Of a stretch of DNA of 64,000 bases, positions 50,688-58,749 are shown in pieces. Where the stretch lies: positions 186,001 through 250,000 of the forward strand of contig NZ_SPQQ01000001.1 of assembly GCF_004766045.1 (NCBI RefSeq), read 5' to 3'. Source of the DNA: Desulfosporosinus fructosivorans. Lineage in GTDB: Bacteria > Bacillota > Desulfitobacteriia > Desulfitobacteriales > Desulfitobacteriaceae. The notes under the pieces are model-generated. The model had not been told where the DNA came from, did not search any database, and saw only the letters and a program-made list of their open reading frames with translations. The translations under genes and the position numbers were made by a program. Within the stretch, counting starts at the first letter, position 1. Each line of letters opens with the position of its first letter.

Positions 50688-51209
50688 ATGTGGCCTTTTG
50701 GGAAAACTAAACAGAACGAGACTGAAACGGTGAAAGCAGAAATAAGGGCACCGCTGAGTGGTAGAATTATGGCACTGGATCAAGTGCCTGATCCAGTGTT
50801 TGCTAACCAACTATTGGGTCCTGGCCTAGCTATTTATCCCACGTCGGGTGAGATTTTAGCGCCCTTTGACGGAGAGGTGACTGCTTTGTTTCCTACTGGT
50901 CACGCCATCGGGTTAAAGTCAAAGGCAGGTGTGGAGTGTTTAATTCACTGCGGTATAGATACCGTCGAATTAAAGGGGAAGGGTTTTAAGGTAATGGTTA
51001 GTCAGGGAGACAAGGTTAAACTTGGCAGTGTATTAATCAAAGCGGACTTAAAACTTATAGCCAGCAACGGAAAAAATCTGGCAACTCCGATAGTAATAAC
51101 CAATAGTGATCAATGGAGTCTTGAATTGGCACGTAAGGACGGTGAGGTCGTTGCCGGAGAAGATGTTCTCTTCCTCGCTTTTCCAGTCCAAGCCAAAGCC
51201 AAAGCTTAA
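50688..51209 (+). CDS. Soluble PTS EIIA (glucose/Crr type)
   Basis: This protein of about 173 residues starts at the ATG after GGGAG; an in-frame TTG 45 bases upstream has no good site. It has the glucose-type EIIA fold (IRAPLSGRIMALDQVPDPVFANQLLGPGLAIYP) with the paired active-site His72 and phospho-acceptor His87 in ECLIHCGIDTV. MurP next to it lacks EIIA, so this is probably its partner. It has an MWPFGKT lead of 20 residues. The HAD phosphatase gene begins within its last 47 bases. Confidence 0.93.
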   Translation: MWPFGKTKQNETETVKAEIRAPLSGRIMALDQVPDPVFANQLLGPGLAIYPTSGEILAPFDGEVTALFPTGHAIGLKSKAGVECLIHCGIDTVELKGKGFKVMVSQGDKVKLGSVLIKADLKLIASNGKNLATPIVITNSDQWSLELARKDGEVVAGEDVLFLAFPVQAKAKA

Positions 51210-52062
51210 CTACTCATTAATAGCCTTGGACATTGATGGAACCTTGTTAAATGAGCATAAAGAAATTACCCGAGCGAATCAGGAGGCCTTGCGGACTTTT
51301 CAGGTGGCAGGCGGCAAAGTCGTTCTGATTAGTGGGCGCTTACCACGCTCAATTCTTTGGCACACACAATTACTGGATTTGAACACACCGTTCGCAGCGT
51401 TAAACGGAGCGCTTATTGGTAATGGAGAACAAATTGTCAGCGGTGTGGCCTTTCATAGGGATGTGGTGTTGAACTTCATAGCCTATTGCCAGCGCCATGG
51501 TCTGTACTGCCATATATATTCAGTCGAGGGCATGATCTTTGATACCCCGGCGTGTTGGAACGAACACTGGCCAGAACAGAATCTGGCCAGGCTTGAAGGG
51601 CAGCAGCCACCGGCTGAGTGGGTTCAGAGAGTGAGAGAGTACTGCCCTGCCCTGCGGGTGGACGATTTAGCGGGATGGGTTAAAACAACTAGGGAACCAA
51701 TCTATAAAATGGCTGTCTTAAGCGAAAGTTCGTTGGAGGAGACGGCTAGGGATCTTGGCCAGATATCGGGTTTGAGTGTGACGAGTTCCGACCCCCGAAA
51801 TCTTGAGATCTGTCCGACTAATGTCTCTAAAGGAGCAGCCTTACGCCAGATCGCAAATTCTTTAGCAATTAGACCGGAGCAGATTATGGCTATCGGCGAT
51901 AATTATAACGACTTGAGTTTGTTCCAAGTGGCAGGACTGAGCGTAGCCATGGGTAACGCTCCTGAAGCTGTACAACAGCAGGCCCAAGTAGTCACTAGGT
52001 CAAACTGTGAATCGGGCGTGGCTTGGGCCGTTCACCGCTGGGCACTTAGAGGGGGATTATAA
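51163..52062 (+). CDS. HAD-type (Cof) sugar phosphatase
   Basis: This protein of about 299 residues belongs to the Cof-type HAD phosphatases: nucleophile loop LIALDIDGTLL (Asp-x-Asp), LISGRLPRS, cap domain 90-210 and the C-terminal GDNYNDLSLFQVAGLSVAMGNA motif. The frame is open from 51106; I chose the ATG at 51163, which follows CCGGAGA only 3 bases upstream, so the start is uncertain. It overlaps the EIIA gene by 47 bases. It may dephosphorylate GlcNAc6P or another sugar phosphate of the pathway; substrate is unknown. Its stop codon and the nagA start share one base. Confidence 0.9.
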   Translation: MFSSSLFQSKPKPKLNYSLIALDIDGTLLNEHKEITRANQEALRTFQVAGGKVVLISGRLPRSILWHTQLLDLNTPFAALNGALIGNGEQIVSGVAFHRDVVLNFIAYCQRHGLYCHIYSVEGMIFDTPACWNEHWPEQNLARLEGQQPPAEWVQRVREYCPALRVDDLAGWVKTTREPIYKMAVLSESSLEETARDLGQISGLSVTSSDPRNLEICPTNVSKGAALRQIANSLAIRPEQIMAIGDNYNDLSLFQVAGLSVAMGNAPEAVQQQAQVVTRSNCESGVAWAVHRWALRGGL

Positions 52063-53261
52063 TGGATCGAGGTTTGGTGCATGGCGCAACATTAGTTCTG
52101 CCAGATCGTATTTGCTCTGGTGGAATGCTTTGGCAAGATGGTATTCTGAAGGAAATTTTTGACGAAGCCTCAGAAATTCAGCGATCTAGGCCAGAAGACT
52201 TGAAGGAAACAACCGTCTGGGACATGGAAGGGGATTTTGTGATCCCGGGTTTGATTGATACACATGTTCATGGGGCCGGGGGCTATGATGTTATGGATGG
52301 TACCCCAGAAAGTTTACACACCCTAGCCGAGGCTCTGCTAAAAGAAGGCACCACTGCTTTTTTGCCTACAACGATGTCGTGCAGTGCTGAACAACTAAAG
52401 AAGGTGTTACACAATGTCGCGGATTTTCACCGGGGTCAACTATGGGGTGCGGAAAGTTTAGGACTTCATTTGGAAGGCCCCTTTTTAGCGGTAGAGTTCC
52501 GCGGCGCGCAAGCGACGGAGCTGATTTGGGAGGGAGCTAAGGAGGGGAGTGCACAATTCCTGGCAAACCTACTCGGGGAATTCCCGGATCTTGTTAAGAT
52601 TCTTACGTTTGCTCCAGAACGACCGGATGGACGAGAACTGGCTGAGATTTGCGCGGCGCATGGCGTAATTCCCTCGGCAGGACATACCGCCGCGAATTTT
52701 GATCAGATGGGGCAGGCTGTCCAGTGGGGTGTGCGGCATATTACTCATGCGTTTAATGCTATGCCAGGAATTCATCACCGTAATCCGGGCCTCTTAACGA
52801 AAGCGTTACTTGAGGAAACAATTACCATGGAGATTATTGCTGATGGGGTACACATTCACCCGGCAGTGATTGACCTAGTATTAAGGAATAAATCGCCAGA
52901 ACGGGTTTGTTTGATATCTGACGGTACCAGAGCAGTGGGCATGCCAGACGGAGAATATGAACTAGGGGGACAAAAGACCTTTGTACGCCAAGGTATGGCC
53001 CAGTTACCGGATGGGACCATCGCTGGTAGTGCCTATCCCCTGCGACAGGGCCTAAAAACATTGGTTCAAACGCTTGAATATCCGTTGCCGAAGGCTGTTT
53101 GCTATGTAACGTTAAATCCCGCCAAACTCTTGGGAGTTGATAACCGGATTGGCAGTCTAGAACTTAACAAAGAAGCGACGTTTATCCGCTTGTCACCGGA
53201 TTTTGACATCAAGCAGGTTTGGCTACAAGGCAAGTTAGTCTTTGAAGCAAGGGGAATCTAG
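52062..53261 (+). CDS. nagA: N-acetylglucosamine-6-phosphate deacetylase
   Basis: This 399-residue amidohydrolase removes acetate from GlcNAc6P to give GlcN6P. Motifs are IDTHVHGAGGYDVMDGT (metal His), the HLEGPFLAVEFRGAQ region with the metal Glu, HTAANFDQMGQAVQWGVRHITHAFNAMPG (two metal His) and the LISDGTRAVGMPDGEY motif with the catalytic Asp. Its ATG overlaps the HAD stop by one base. It starts as part of the same transcript. It is followed 11 bases later by nagB. Confidence 0.96.
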   Translation: MDRGLVHGATLVLPDRICSGGMLWQDGILKEIFDEASEIQRSRPEDLKETTVWDMEGDFVIPGLIDTHVHGAGGYDVMDGTPESLHTLAEALLKEGTTAFLPTTMSCSAEQLKKVLHNVADFHRGQLWGAESLGLHLEGPFLAVEFRGAQATELIWEGAKEGSAQFLANLLGEFPDLVKILTFAPERPDGRELAEICAAHGVIPSAGHTAANFDQMGQAVQWGVRHITHAFNAMPGIHHRNPGLLTKALLEETITMEIIADGVHIHPAVIDLVLRNKSPERVCLISDGTRAVGMPDGEYELGGQKTFVRQGMAQLPDGTIAGSAYPLRQGLKTLVQTLEYPLPKAVCYVTLNPAKLLGVDNRIGSLELNKEATFIRLSPDFDIKQVWLQGKLVFEARGI

Positions 53262-53272
53262 GAGGACGTAAA

Positions 53273-53986
53273 ATGGAATACCTATATGCCCAAGATAATC
53301 TGAGTTTAGGTCAAATGGCTGCCCGTTGGGTGGCCCGAGAAATCTTAGCTTGTCCAAATCTAGTGTTGGGTCTTCCGACGGGAAGTACGCCGATTGGCAT
53401 GTACCAACATCTCACTCGGCTGGCTCAAGAAGGGCTCATTAGCTTTGCTCAGGCCCGAACCTTTAATCTTGACGAGTATGTCGGTTTAACGGCTGATCAC
53501 CCGCAAAGCTACGCTTTTTTTATGCGCGAACATTTTTGGAGTAAAGTTGACCTGCCGAAAGGTAATGGGGATATACCGCGAGGGGATGTATCCGATTTAG
53601 CTGCGGAATGCCGTAGATACGATGATGCGATTCAGAGCGTCGGAGGCATTGAGGTGCAGATACTAGGTCTAGGACCCAACGGTCATATTGGTTTCAATGA
53701 ACCTTCGCATAATATGGAGATTCATACGCATGTCGTCGATTTGACAGCGGAGACGATTCAGGCTAACACGCGATTCTTTCCAGGTTCTGAAGCGGTTCCT
53801 CGCCAAGCAATAACGATGGGTGTCGGTAGCATTATGCGAGCCCAAAGAATTCTCTTACTGGTCAGCGGGGAGAGCAAACGAGACATTTTGACCAAGACGC
53901 TCTATGGACCTGTAAGCACAGCAGTTCCCGCTAGCATTCTACAGCTACACACCGATTTAACTGTGCTGACGGACATCAAGATTTAA
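53273..53986 (+). CDS. nagB: Glucosamine-6-phosphate deaminase
   Basis: This 237-residue enzyme isomerises and deaminates GlcN6P to fructose-6-phosphate and ammonia. Motifs include LGLPTGSTPIGMYQHL, FNLDEYVGL with catalytic Asp, and ILGLGPNGHIGFNEP with the active His. It follows nagA by 11 bases, with GGAGGACGTAAA as ribosome binding site. It completes the path from MurNAc to glycolysis within one operon. The length is that of the short (Firmicute) form. Confidence 0.96.
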   Translation: MEYLYAQDNLSLGQMAARWVAREILACPNLVLGLPTGSTPIGMYQHLTRLAQEGLISFAQARTFNLDEYVGLTADHPQSYAFFMREHFWSKVDLPKGNGDIPRGDVSDLAAECRRYDDAIQSVGGIEVQILGLGPNGHIGFNEPSHNMEIHTHVVDLTAETIQANTRFFPGSEAVPRQAITMGVGSIMRAQRILLLVSGESKRDILTKTLYGPVSTAVPASILQLHTDLTVLTDIKI

Positions 53987-54258
53987 GTTATTAAGTTATT
54001 AAGTTAGTAGCTACTAAGGTATTAGTTACTAAATAAAACTTATCTAATTAATTTCCGTATCTCAATTAGAGCCGGTATCAAATTAGAGGTCATCGTTAGA
54101 AATGAATTAGTTACATGTATATTACTAGAGGTTAGGCCAGTCATTTATTTAAAAAATTCGTTGATGAATATATTTAAAAAAGGGTTTAAAGCGACCCGCC
54201 CTAGTTAAGTTAGATTTCGGAAAAATATTTGAATCAGTTTGGAAAGGATGTAGTTAAA

Positions 54259-54507
54259 GTGGAAAGTTCATTTATTATCAAAAGCCTTTCAGGATTACAT
54301 GCCAGGCCTGCAGCTATGCTCGTTCAAAAGGCCAATTCGTTCCCTTGTGACATTTCCTTGGTTAAAGGGGATAAGAAGGTTAATGCCAAAAGTATTATGA
54401 GCATACTCGCGTTAGGGATTGAAGCCAATGAGAAGATTGTTGTCATAACCCAAGGGGAGAAGGAAGCTGAGGCCATGCAAGCGATTGGAGAATTTTTGGA
54501 AACCTAA
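54259..54507 (+). CDS. ptsH: Second HPr
   Basis: This 82-residue HPr starts at GTG (MESSFIIKSL) after AAGGATG; the frame opens 10 codons earlier at TTG but without a site. His14 (SGLHARPAA) and Ser45 (AKSIMSIL) are intact. It is the same as the HPr at 39673 over nearly all of residues 21-82, differing at a few positions (NEKI for KEEI, EFLET for ELLEI). A decayed copy of the start of ptsI follows, so the ptsH-ptsI pair was duplicated. Upstream of it (53987-54258) I see no gene, only AT-rich direct repeats (AAGTTATT). Confidence 0.95.
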   Translation: MESSFIIKSLSGLHARPAAMLVQKANSFPCDISLVKGDKKVNAKSIMSILALGIEANEKIVVITQGEKEAEAMQAIGEFLET

Positions 54508-54524
54508 ATCAAAAGGATGTTAGA

Positions 54525-54590
54525 GATGTACACTGGAATTAGCAGCTGAAGGGCATGCCCTGGGGGCAGTCTTTCAGCTATGCTATAGGT
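54525..54590 (+). pseudogene. Relic of a second ptsI start
   Basis: After the second ptsH the DNA reads AGAGATGTACACTGGAATTA then CTGAAGGGCATGCCCTGGGGGCAGTCTTTC, which aligns with the first 60 bases of ptsI (AGAGATGGAGTACACTGGAATC and onward) with small deletions and stops. The rest of ptsI is absent. No protein can be made. Confidence 0.8.
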
Positions 54591-54640
54591 CCGGAAGTTG
54601 GAATAATGCTTCAAATAAGGTGAAGTTATAATTACGCTCG

Positions 54641-54671
54641 AACCTGACACGGAATGTGACAGGTTTTTTTC
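54641..54671 (+). terminator. Terminator after second ptsH
   Basis: AACCTGACAC pairs with GTGACAGGTT (one mismatch) around GGAAT, followed by a T8 run. It is aligned with the terminator expected after ptsI. Confidence 0.88.
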
Positions 54672-54802
54672 TTTAGGAGCAGGCTACCCTACACCTACTC
54701 AAGGGTGGTTGGGCTTCGATTTAGGTTTCAATAGTTAATTAAAAGTAACTTCTATAAATAGTGTGATAAAGAAGGGGAATACTGATATAATGGCGAAGTG
54801 GT

Positions 54803-54831
54803 ATTGGACTGGTTAACCATACCAATATAAT
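54803..54831 (+). promoter_or_regulatory. Promoter and palindromic operator of the GntR-murI operon
   Basis: TTGGAC (54804-54809), a 16-base spacer and TATAAT (54826-54831) form a good sigma-A promoter. The spacer is occupied by the dyad ATTGG-act-GGTTAACC-ata-CCAAT (54803-54826). A GntR protein bound here would block the polymerase, and the gene 50 bases downstream encodes one. Confidence 0.7.
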
Positions 54832-54880
54832 GGGTGTTGCGAGCATAGAATAGATTGGGGTATGGAAGAAGGGTGATTAG

Positions 54881-55834
54881 ATGGATCTGGACCGAAAAAG
54901 TGGTATACCCTTTTACATTCAACTTAAAGAGCAGATTCGGCGGCGAATCACTCAGGGAATCTGGACAGCAGGGACAAAGCTTCCGACAGAACGGGACTTA
55001 TCTGAAAGCATAGCTGTAAGCAGAAATACGGTCAGCCAAGCCTATAAAGAGCTGGAAAGCGAAGGGATCCTAAGTTCTGCTCGAGGGAGAGGGACATTTG
55101 TGGCGGATACGCTGCTGATTATGCAGCAGGAAGGGCGTAAAGAGAAGGTTTTACGCATTGTTGATGTAGCCATGGAAGAGGCGGTTGGGCTCGGATTTTC
55201 CATCGACGATTTTGTATCCTTCGTGCATGTGCGCGGGATGGAAAAGAAGGACCTCCTTTCTCGAATGAAAGTAGCCTTTATAGTAAGTAACCCTGAGCAA
55301 CTGTCAGACTCCAATTGGAATCTGGGCCTTGGTGTGACTCTCCTGCCGTTTTTGCTCTCTGAGCTTCAAGAATCTCCTAGGGCGCAAGAGCGTTTAGCTG
55401 GGGTGGATATGGCTGTCACGGGCGCGGCCCACTTAGCCGAAGTGAAAACCCTTTTAGCTAAACTTTCCACTCCTATTCTCGGGATATCTTTACAACCTAA
55501 ACTGGAGACTATCGTGCGCATAGCTAAATTAACCATGGGACGTGATTTGGCGCTGGTTTGTGAAAGCCAACAATTTGCTGAAAAGGTAATAGTAGCGCTC
55601 AAACAAGCGGGTTTACACCCGGCAATTAAAACGCTGATTCAGCCTAGTGAGGACAATTTGCGTGAGGAGTTACTAAAATGTGGGGCCGTAATCCTGGCGC
55701 CGAAGCTTCGATTGCGGGTCGAAAAAGTGCTTCCGCAAAACATGGAATGTATTGAGTTTCAATTTGAACCAGATGCAGGCAGTCTCAATTTACTGCGAGG
55801 TGCCTTGCTTGAAATAAAGGGGGGGAAGATATGA
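54881..55834 (+). CDS. GntR-family regulator with unusual C-terminal domain
   Basis: This 317-residue protein has an N-terminal GntR winged helix (residues 6-75: IPFYIQLKEQIRRRITQGIWTAGTKLPTERDLSESIAVSRNTVSQAYKELESEGILSSARGRGTFVAD). The C-terminal 240 residues are neither UTRA, FCD nor an aminotransferase domain. They contain LKVAFIVSNPEQL-like and ILGISLQPKLETIVRIAKLTMGRDLALVCES strands, possibly a divergent periplasmic-binding-like or response domain. The stop overlaps the murI start by 4 bases. It probably controls its own operon and the glutamate mutase genes. Confidence 0.9.
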   Translation: MDLDRKSGIPFYIQLKEQIRRRITQGIWTAGTKLPTERDLSESIAVSRNTVSQAYKELESEGILSSARGRGTFVADTLLIMQQEGRKEKVLRIVDVAMEEAVGLGFSIDDFVSFVHVRGMEKKDLLSRMKVAFIVSNPEQLSDSNWNLGLGVTLLPFLLSELQESPRAQERLAGVDMAVTGAAHLAEVKTLLAKLSTPILGISLQPKLETIVRIAKLTMGRDLALVCESQQFAEKVIVALKQAGLHPAIKTLIQPSEDNLREELLKCGAVILAPKLRLRVEKVLPQNMECIEFQFEPDAGSLNLLRGALLEIKGGKI

Positions 55835-56733
55835 AGAAGCAGCGCGTGATCGGCATGTTTGACTCCGGGGTCGGTGGATTGACTGTCATGAGAGAGATCC
55901 TGGATCAACTAAAGGATGTCCGAATCGTTTATTTTGGGGATACTGCGCGAGTTCCCTATGGAAACCGTTCTCGTGAAGAACTCATCCGTTTTGGAGAAGA
56001 AAGTATCGCTTTTTTAATTGGACAAGGGGCAGAGGTGATTGTCGTGGCCTGTAATACCAGTTCGGCAACGGCGCTTCCTACGCTTAGGGAACGGTTTAAT
56101 ATCCCGATGATTGGAATGGTGGAACCGGGGGCCCGTTTGGCGGTGGAAAAAACAATAACGGGTAGGATTGGACTGATTGCCACGGAAACCACTGTACGCA
56201 GTAAGGCATATTCGTCCGAGGTGAGCCGAGCGTTGTCTAAAGGGAGTTCTCCGGATGATTCGGTGCTCCGTGAGGCGTGGCAGCAAGGGGAAGCAGCCAT
56301 TGCTCTTGTGAAAGCTCAGGCTTGCCCTCTCTTTGTGCCCTTGATCGAGGCCGGACTGGCCAACTCTGCTGAAGCTCGAGGAATTGCCAGAACTTATCTC
56401 GAGCCACTCCAAGCGAACTGTGTGGATGTCCTTATTTTAGGGTGTACACATTACCCCTTTATAGAACCAGTCCTGCAAAAGATCTTAGGGGAAAATGTCC
56501 TTATCATTGATCCAGCTCAAGCTGTTGTCGAAGAACTTAAAATCTTGCTTCAACGTATGGAAGGAGGTGGGTTATATGGACCAGTTGAAGCACCCACCGG
56601 TTCAGTTCTAGGAAAAAAACATTGGCGTGCCCGCTATTATGTGAGTGGGGATCCAGGGCTTTTCCGGCAAGTCGGAAATACACTCCTCCAAGAACCTATC
56701 GACTTGGTGGAACAGGTAACACCGGGGGAGTGA
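55831..56733 (+). CDS. murI: Glutamate racemase
   Basis: This 300-residue enzyme interconverts L- and D-glutamate for peptidoglycan. It has the DSGVGGLTVMREI start with the Asp, the first catalytic Cys in VVACNTSSATALP and the second in LILGCTHYPFIEP. It is translationally coupled (ATGA) to the GntR regulator. Placement directly before glutamate mutase genes raises the possibility that it also supplies L-glutamate from D-glutamate released from cell-wall peptides, but the biosynthetic role is the established one. Confidence 0.96.
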   Translation: MKKQRVIGMFDSGVGGLTVMREILDQLKDVRIVYFGDTARVPYGNRSREELIRFGEESIAFLIGQGAEVIVVACNTSSATALPTLRERFNIPMIGMVEPGARLAVEKTITGRIGLIATETTVRSKAYSSEVSRALSKGSSPDDSVLREAWQQGEAAIALVKAQACPLFVPLIEAGLANSAEARGIARTYLEPLQANCVDVLILGCTHYPFIEPVLQKILGENVLIIDPAQAVVEELKILLQRMEGGGLYGPVEAPTGSVLGKKHWRARYYVSGDPGLFRQVGNTLLQEPIDLVEQVTPGE

Positions 56734-56920
56734 ACTCGTTTACTAAAGTTGAACATCGAGACTACAGTGGAGACTATCCTCACTGCAGCAGAGTACGGGG
56801 ACCACTTCCCCTTATTGAGGTGGGAGTATTAGGGTTGTATGAAGGCGATGTTCAATAGTCGAGGTTTGAAGTTCGAAGTGCAGAGCTCGAAATGCAATGC
56901 GCGAAGTGGGAGGGATTATA

Positions 56921-57340
56921 GTGGAACAAAAGACCTTGGTCCTGGGAGTTATCGGTTCAGATGTACATGCCGTAGGGAACCGAATTTTGGACTACGCGTT
57001 CACTCAAGCGGGTTTTAAAGTAATTAACATTGGGGTGTTGGCCACTCAGGAAGAATTCATTCATGCGGCGATTGAAACAAATGCCGACGTGATCCTGGTT
57101 TCATCCTTGTATGGACATGGGGAGATGGATTGCCGGGGTTTGCGAGAGAAATGTCAGGAAACAGGAATTGGTAATATCCTTATATATGCCGGAGGAAACT
57201 TGGTGTGTGGGAAACAGGACTTCGAGTCGGTCAAAGAACGGTTCTTGGTCATGGGTTTTGACCGAGTTTATCCACCGGGAACTATGCCCGAGACGGCGAT
57301 TAAAGATTTACGTGAGGACTTAGGTATTTCGGAAGATTAA
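56921..57340 (+). CDS. glmS: Glutamate mutase small (B12-binding) subunit
   Basis: This 139-residue sigma subunit (MutS/GlmS; not the glucosamine synthase of the same name) binds coenzyme B12. It starts at GTG after GGGAGGGATTATA. The B12-binding D-x-H-x-x-G motif is GSDVHAVGN (Asp14, His16, Gly19). [18 protein letters not shown] and [10 protein letters not shown] are the other conserved parts. With GlmE it forms the mutase that rearranges L-glutamate to (2S,3S)-3-methylaspartate. The region from 56734 to 56920 holds repeats of GAAGTTCGAAGTGCAGAGCT type and no gene. Confidence 0.96.
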   Translation: MEQKTLVLGVIGSDVHAVGNRILDYAFTQAGFKVINIGVLATQEEFIHAAIETNADVILVSSLYGHGEMDCRGLREKCQETGIGNILIYAGGNLVCGKQDFESVKERFLVMGFDRVYPPGTMPETAIKDLREDLGISED

Positions 57341-57354
57341 AGGGGGAATGGACC

Positions 57355-58734
57355 TTGCAAGCAGTCCTTCTCATTGATTTTGGCAGTACATACACCAAAG
57401 TGACAGTTGTAGACCTCGATCAAGAAGATATCGTCGGGACAGGCCAAGCAGGTACGACCATTGAAACAAATATCATGGATGGGTTAAAAGCGGCCTTAGC
57501 TCAGATTCCTGAACCTGTGGAAGGGTGGAATTTTATCCGCAAACTTGCCTGTAGTAGCGCAGCGGGTGGCTTAAAGATGATTGCCAGTGGCCTGGTGAAA
57601 GAGTTAACAGGGGAAGCAGCAAGACGGGCCGCTCTGGGCGCAGGTGCAAGAGTTCAACAAGTATTTAGCTTTGAACTGACCGCACAGGATCTCGCTAAAA
57701 TCACCGCCGCAAAACCAGATATCATCTTGTTAGCAGGAGGTACGGATGGCGGGAATAAGGAAGTACTGCTCAAAAATGCAGAAATGCTGAGTCAGCTCCC
57801 AATTAGTCTGCCAGTCGTAATTGCAGGGAATAAAGTGGTCTCAGCCCAGGCCGCAGAAATATTGAAAAAACGGCATGATCCCGTGGTTGTGGCTGATAAT
57901 GTGATGCCCGAACTCGGCGTTTTGTCGGTAGACTCCGCTCGTATGGCCATTCGGGACGTGTTTTTATCGCACATCATCCAAGCCAAAGGTTTAGACAAGG
58001 CTGAGGAGTTTATGGAGCGAATCATGATGCCAACTCCAGCGGCTGTGCTTGCGGCTGCAGAACTTCTGGCGCAGGGTCACGGTGCCGAAGGAGGAATGGG
58101 AGAACTGATGATCGTGGATGTAGGGGGGGCCACGACGGATGTGCATTCGATTGCCAAAGGTGACCCAAGTAAACCCAGCGTGATGCTAAGAGGTTTGCCA
58201 GAACCTTATGCCAAACGGACAGTAGAAGGCGATTTAGGAATGCGCTATAGTTCAGAAGCGTTGGTGGAAACAGCAGGAAGGCGCCTGTTTGACTATCTTG
58301 GCTGGACAGAGGATCAAGTTGCCTGTCAGCTGGGCTTATGCAAAGAAGATCCTTGGCGAATCCCCCAAACGGAGGAGGAAGTCAAGTTTGATGTAGCGAT
58401 GGGTCGAGTGGCAGTAAGCTTAGCTGTGGATCGCCATGTGGGGACAATTGAAGTGGTTTATACCCCATTCGGAGCGACTTATGTACAGCACGGCAAAGAT
58501 TTGACACAATTACCGGTCGTCATCGGGACAGGAGGAGTCCTTCTCCATCACCCAGAAGCTAAGGAAATCTTACGAGGGGCGGTCTTTAATCCGGAGGATC
58601 CCACGATTCTCAAACCACAAAAAGCGGATTTTTACATAGATAAAGAGTACATTTTAGCCGCCATGGGACTGCTTAGAGAAGTGGCGCCACAAATTGCACT
58701 TCGTATGATGAAAAAGTATATGGTAAAAGTATAG
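57355..58734 (+). CDS. glmL: Glutamate mutase MutL/GlmL component
   Basis: This 459-residue protein starts at TTG after AAAGGGGGAATGGACC. It has the actin/Hsp70 (ASKHA) fold: the phosphate-1 loop LLIDFGSTYTKVTVVD, then LLAGGTDGGNKEVLLKNAE, the VDVGGATTDVHSI phosphate-2 loop and VVIGTGGVLLHH adenosine motif. GlmL has no role in the mutase reaction itself and is thought to act as a reactivating chaperone that exchanges damaged B12. It lies between glmS and glmE, the usual gene order. The length is normal. Confidence 0.96.
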   Translation: MQAVLLIDFGSTYTKVTVVDLDQEDIVGTGQAGTTIETNIMDGLKAALAQIPEPVEGWNFIRKLACSSAAGGLKMIASGLVKELTGEAARRAALGAGARVQQVFSFELTAQDLAKITAAKPDIILLAGGTDGGNKEVLLKNAEMLSQLPISLPVVIAGNKVVSAQAAEILKKRHDPVVVADNVMPELGVLSVDSARMAIRDVFLSHIIQAKGLDKAEEFMERIMMPTPAAVLAAAELLAQGHGAEGGMGELMIVDVGGATTDVHSIAKGDPSKPSVMLRGLPEPYAKRTVEGDLGMRYSSEALVETAGRRLFDYLGWTEDQVACQLGLCKEDPWRIPQTEEEVKFDVAMGRVAVSLAVDRHVGTIEVVYTPFGATYVQHGKDLTQLPVVIGTGGVLLHHPEAKEILRGAVFNPEDPTILKPQKADFYIDKEYILAAMGLLREVAPQIALRMMKKYMVKV

Positions 58735-58749
58735 TAGGAGGGTTTAGAG

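Noticed and set aside
51106..51162. Longer N-terminus for the HAD phosphatase
   Set aside because: It would overlap the EIIA gene by more than 100 bases, and the extra residues do not belong to the HAD fold.
53990..54060. Short AAGTTATT direct repeats considered as a CRISPR or iteron array
   Set aside because: The units are 8-10 bases, contiguous and irregular, with no spacers; simple AT-rich sequence.
56734..56920. Cobalamin riboswitch before the glutamate mutase operon
   Set aside because: I looked for the B12-box and P4-P5 core but saw only short repeated words, so no riboswitch is called.
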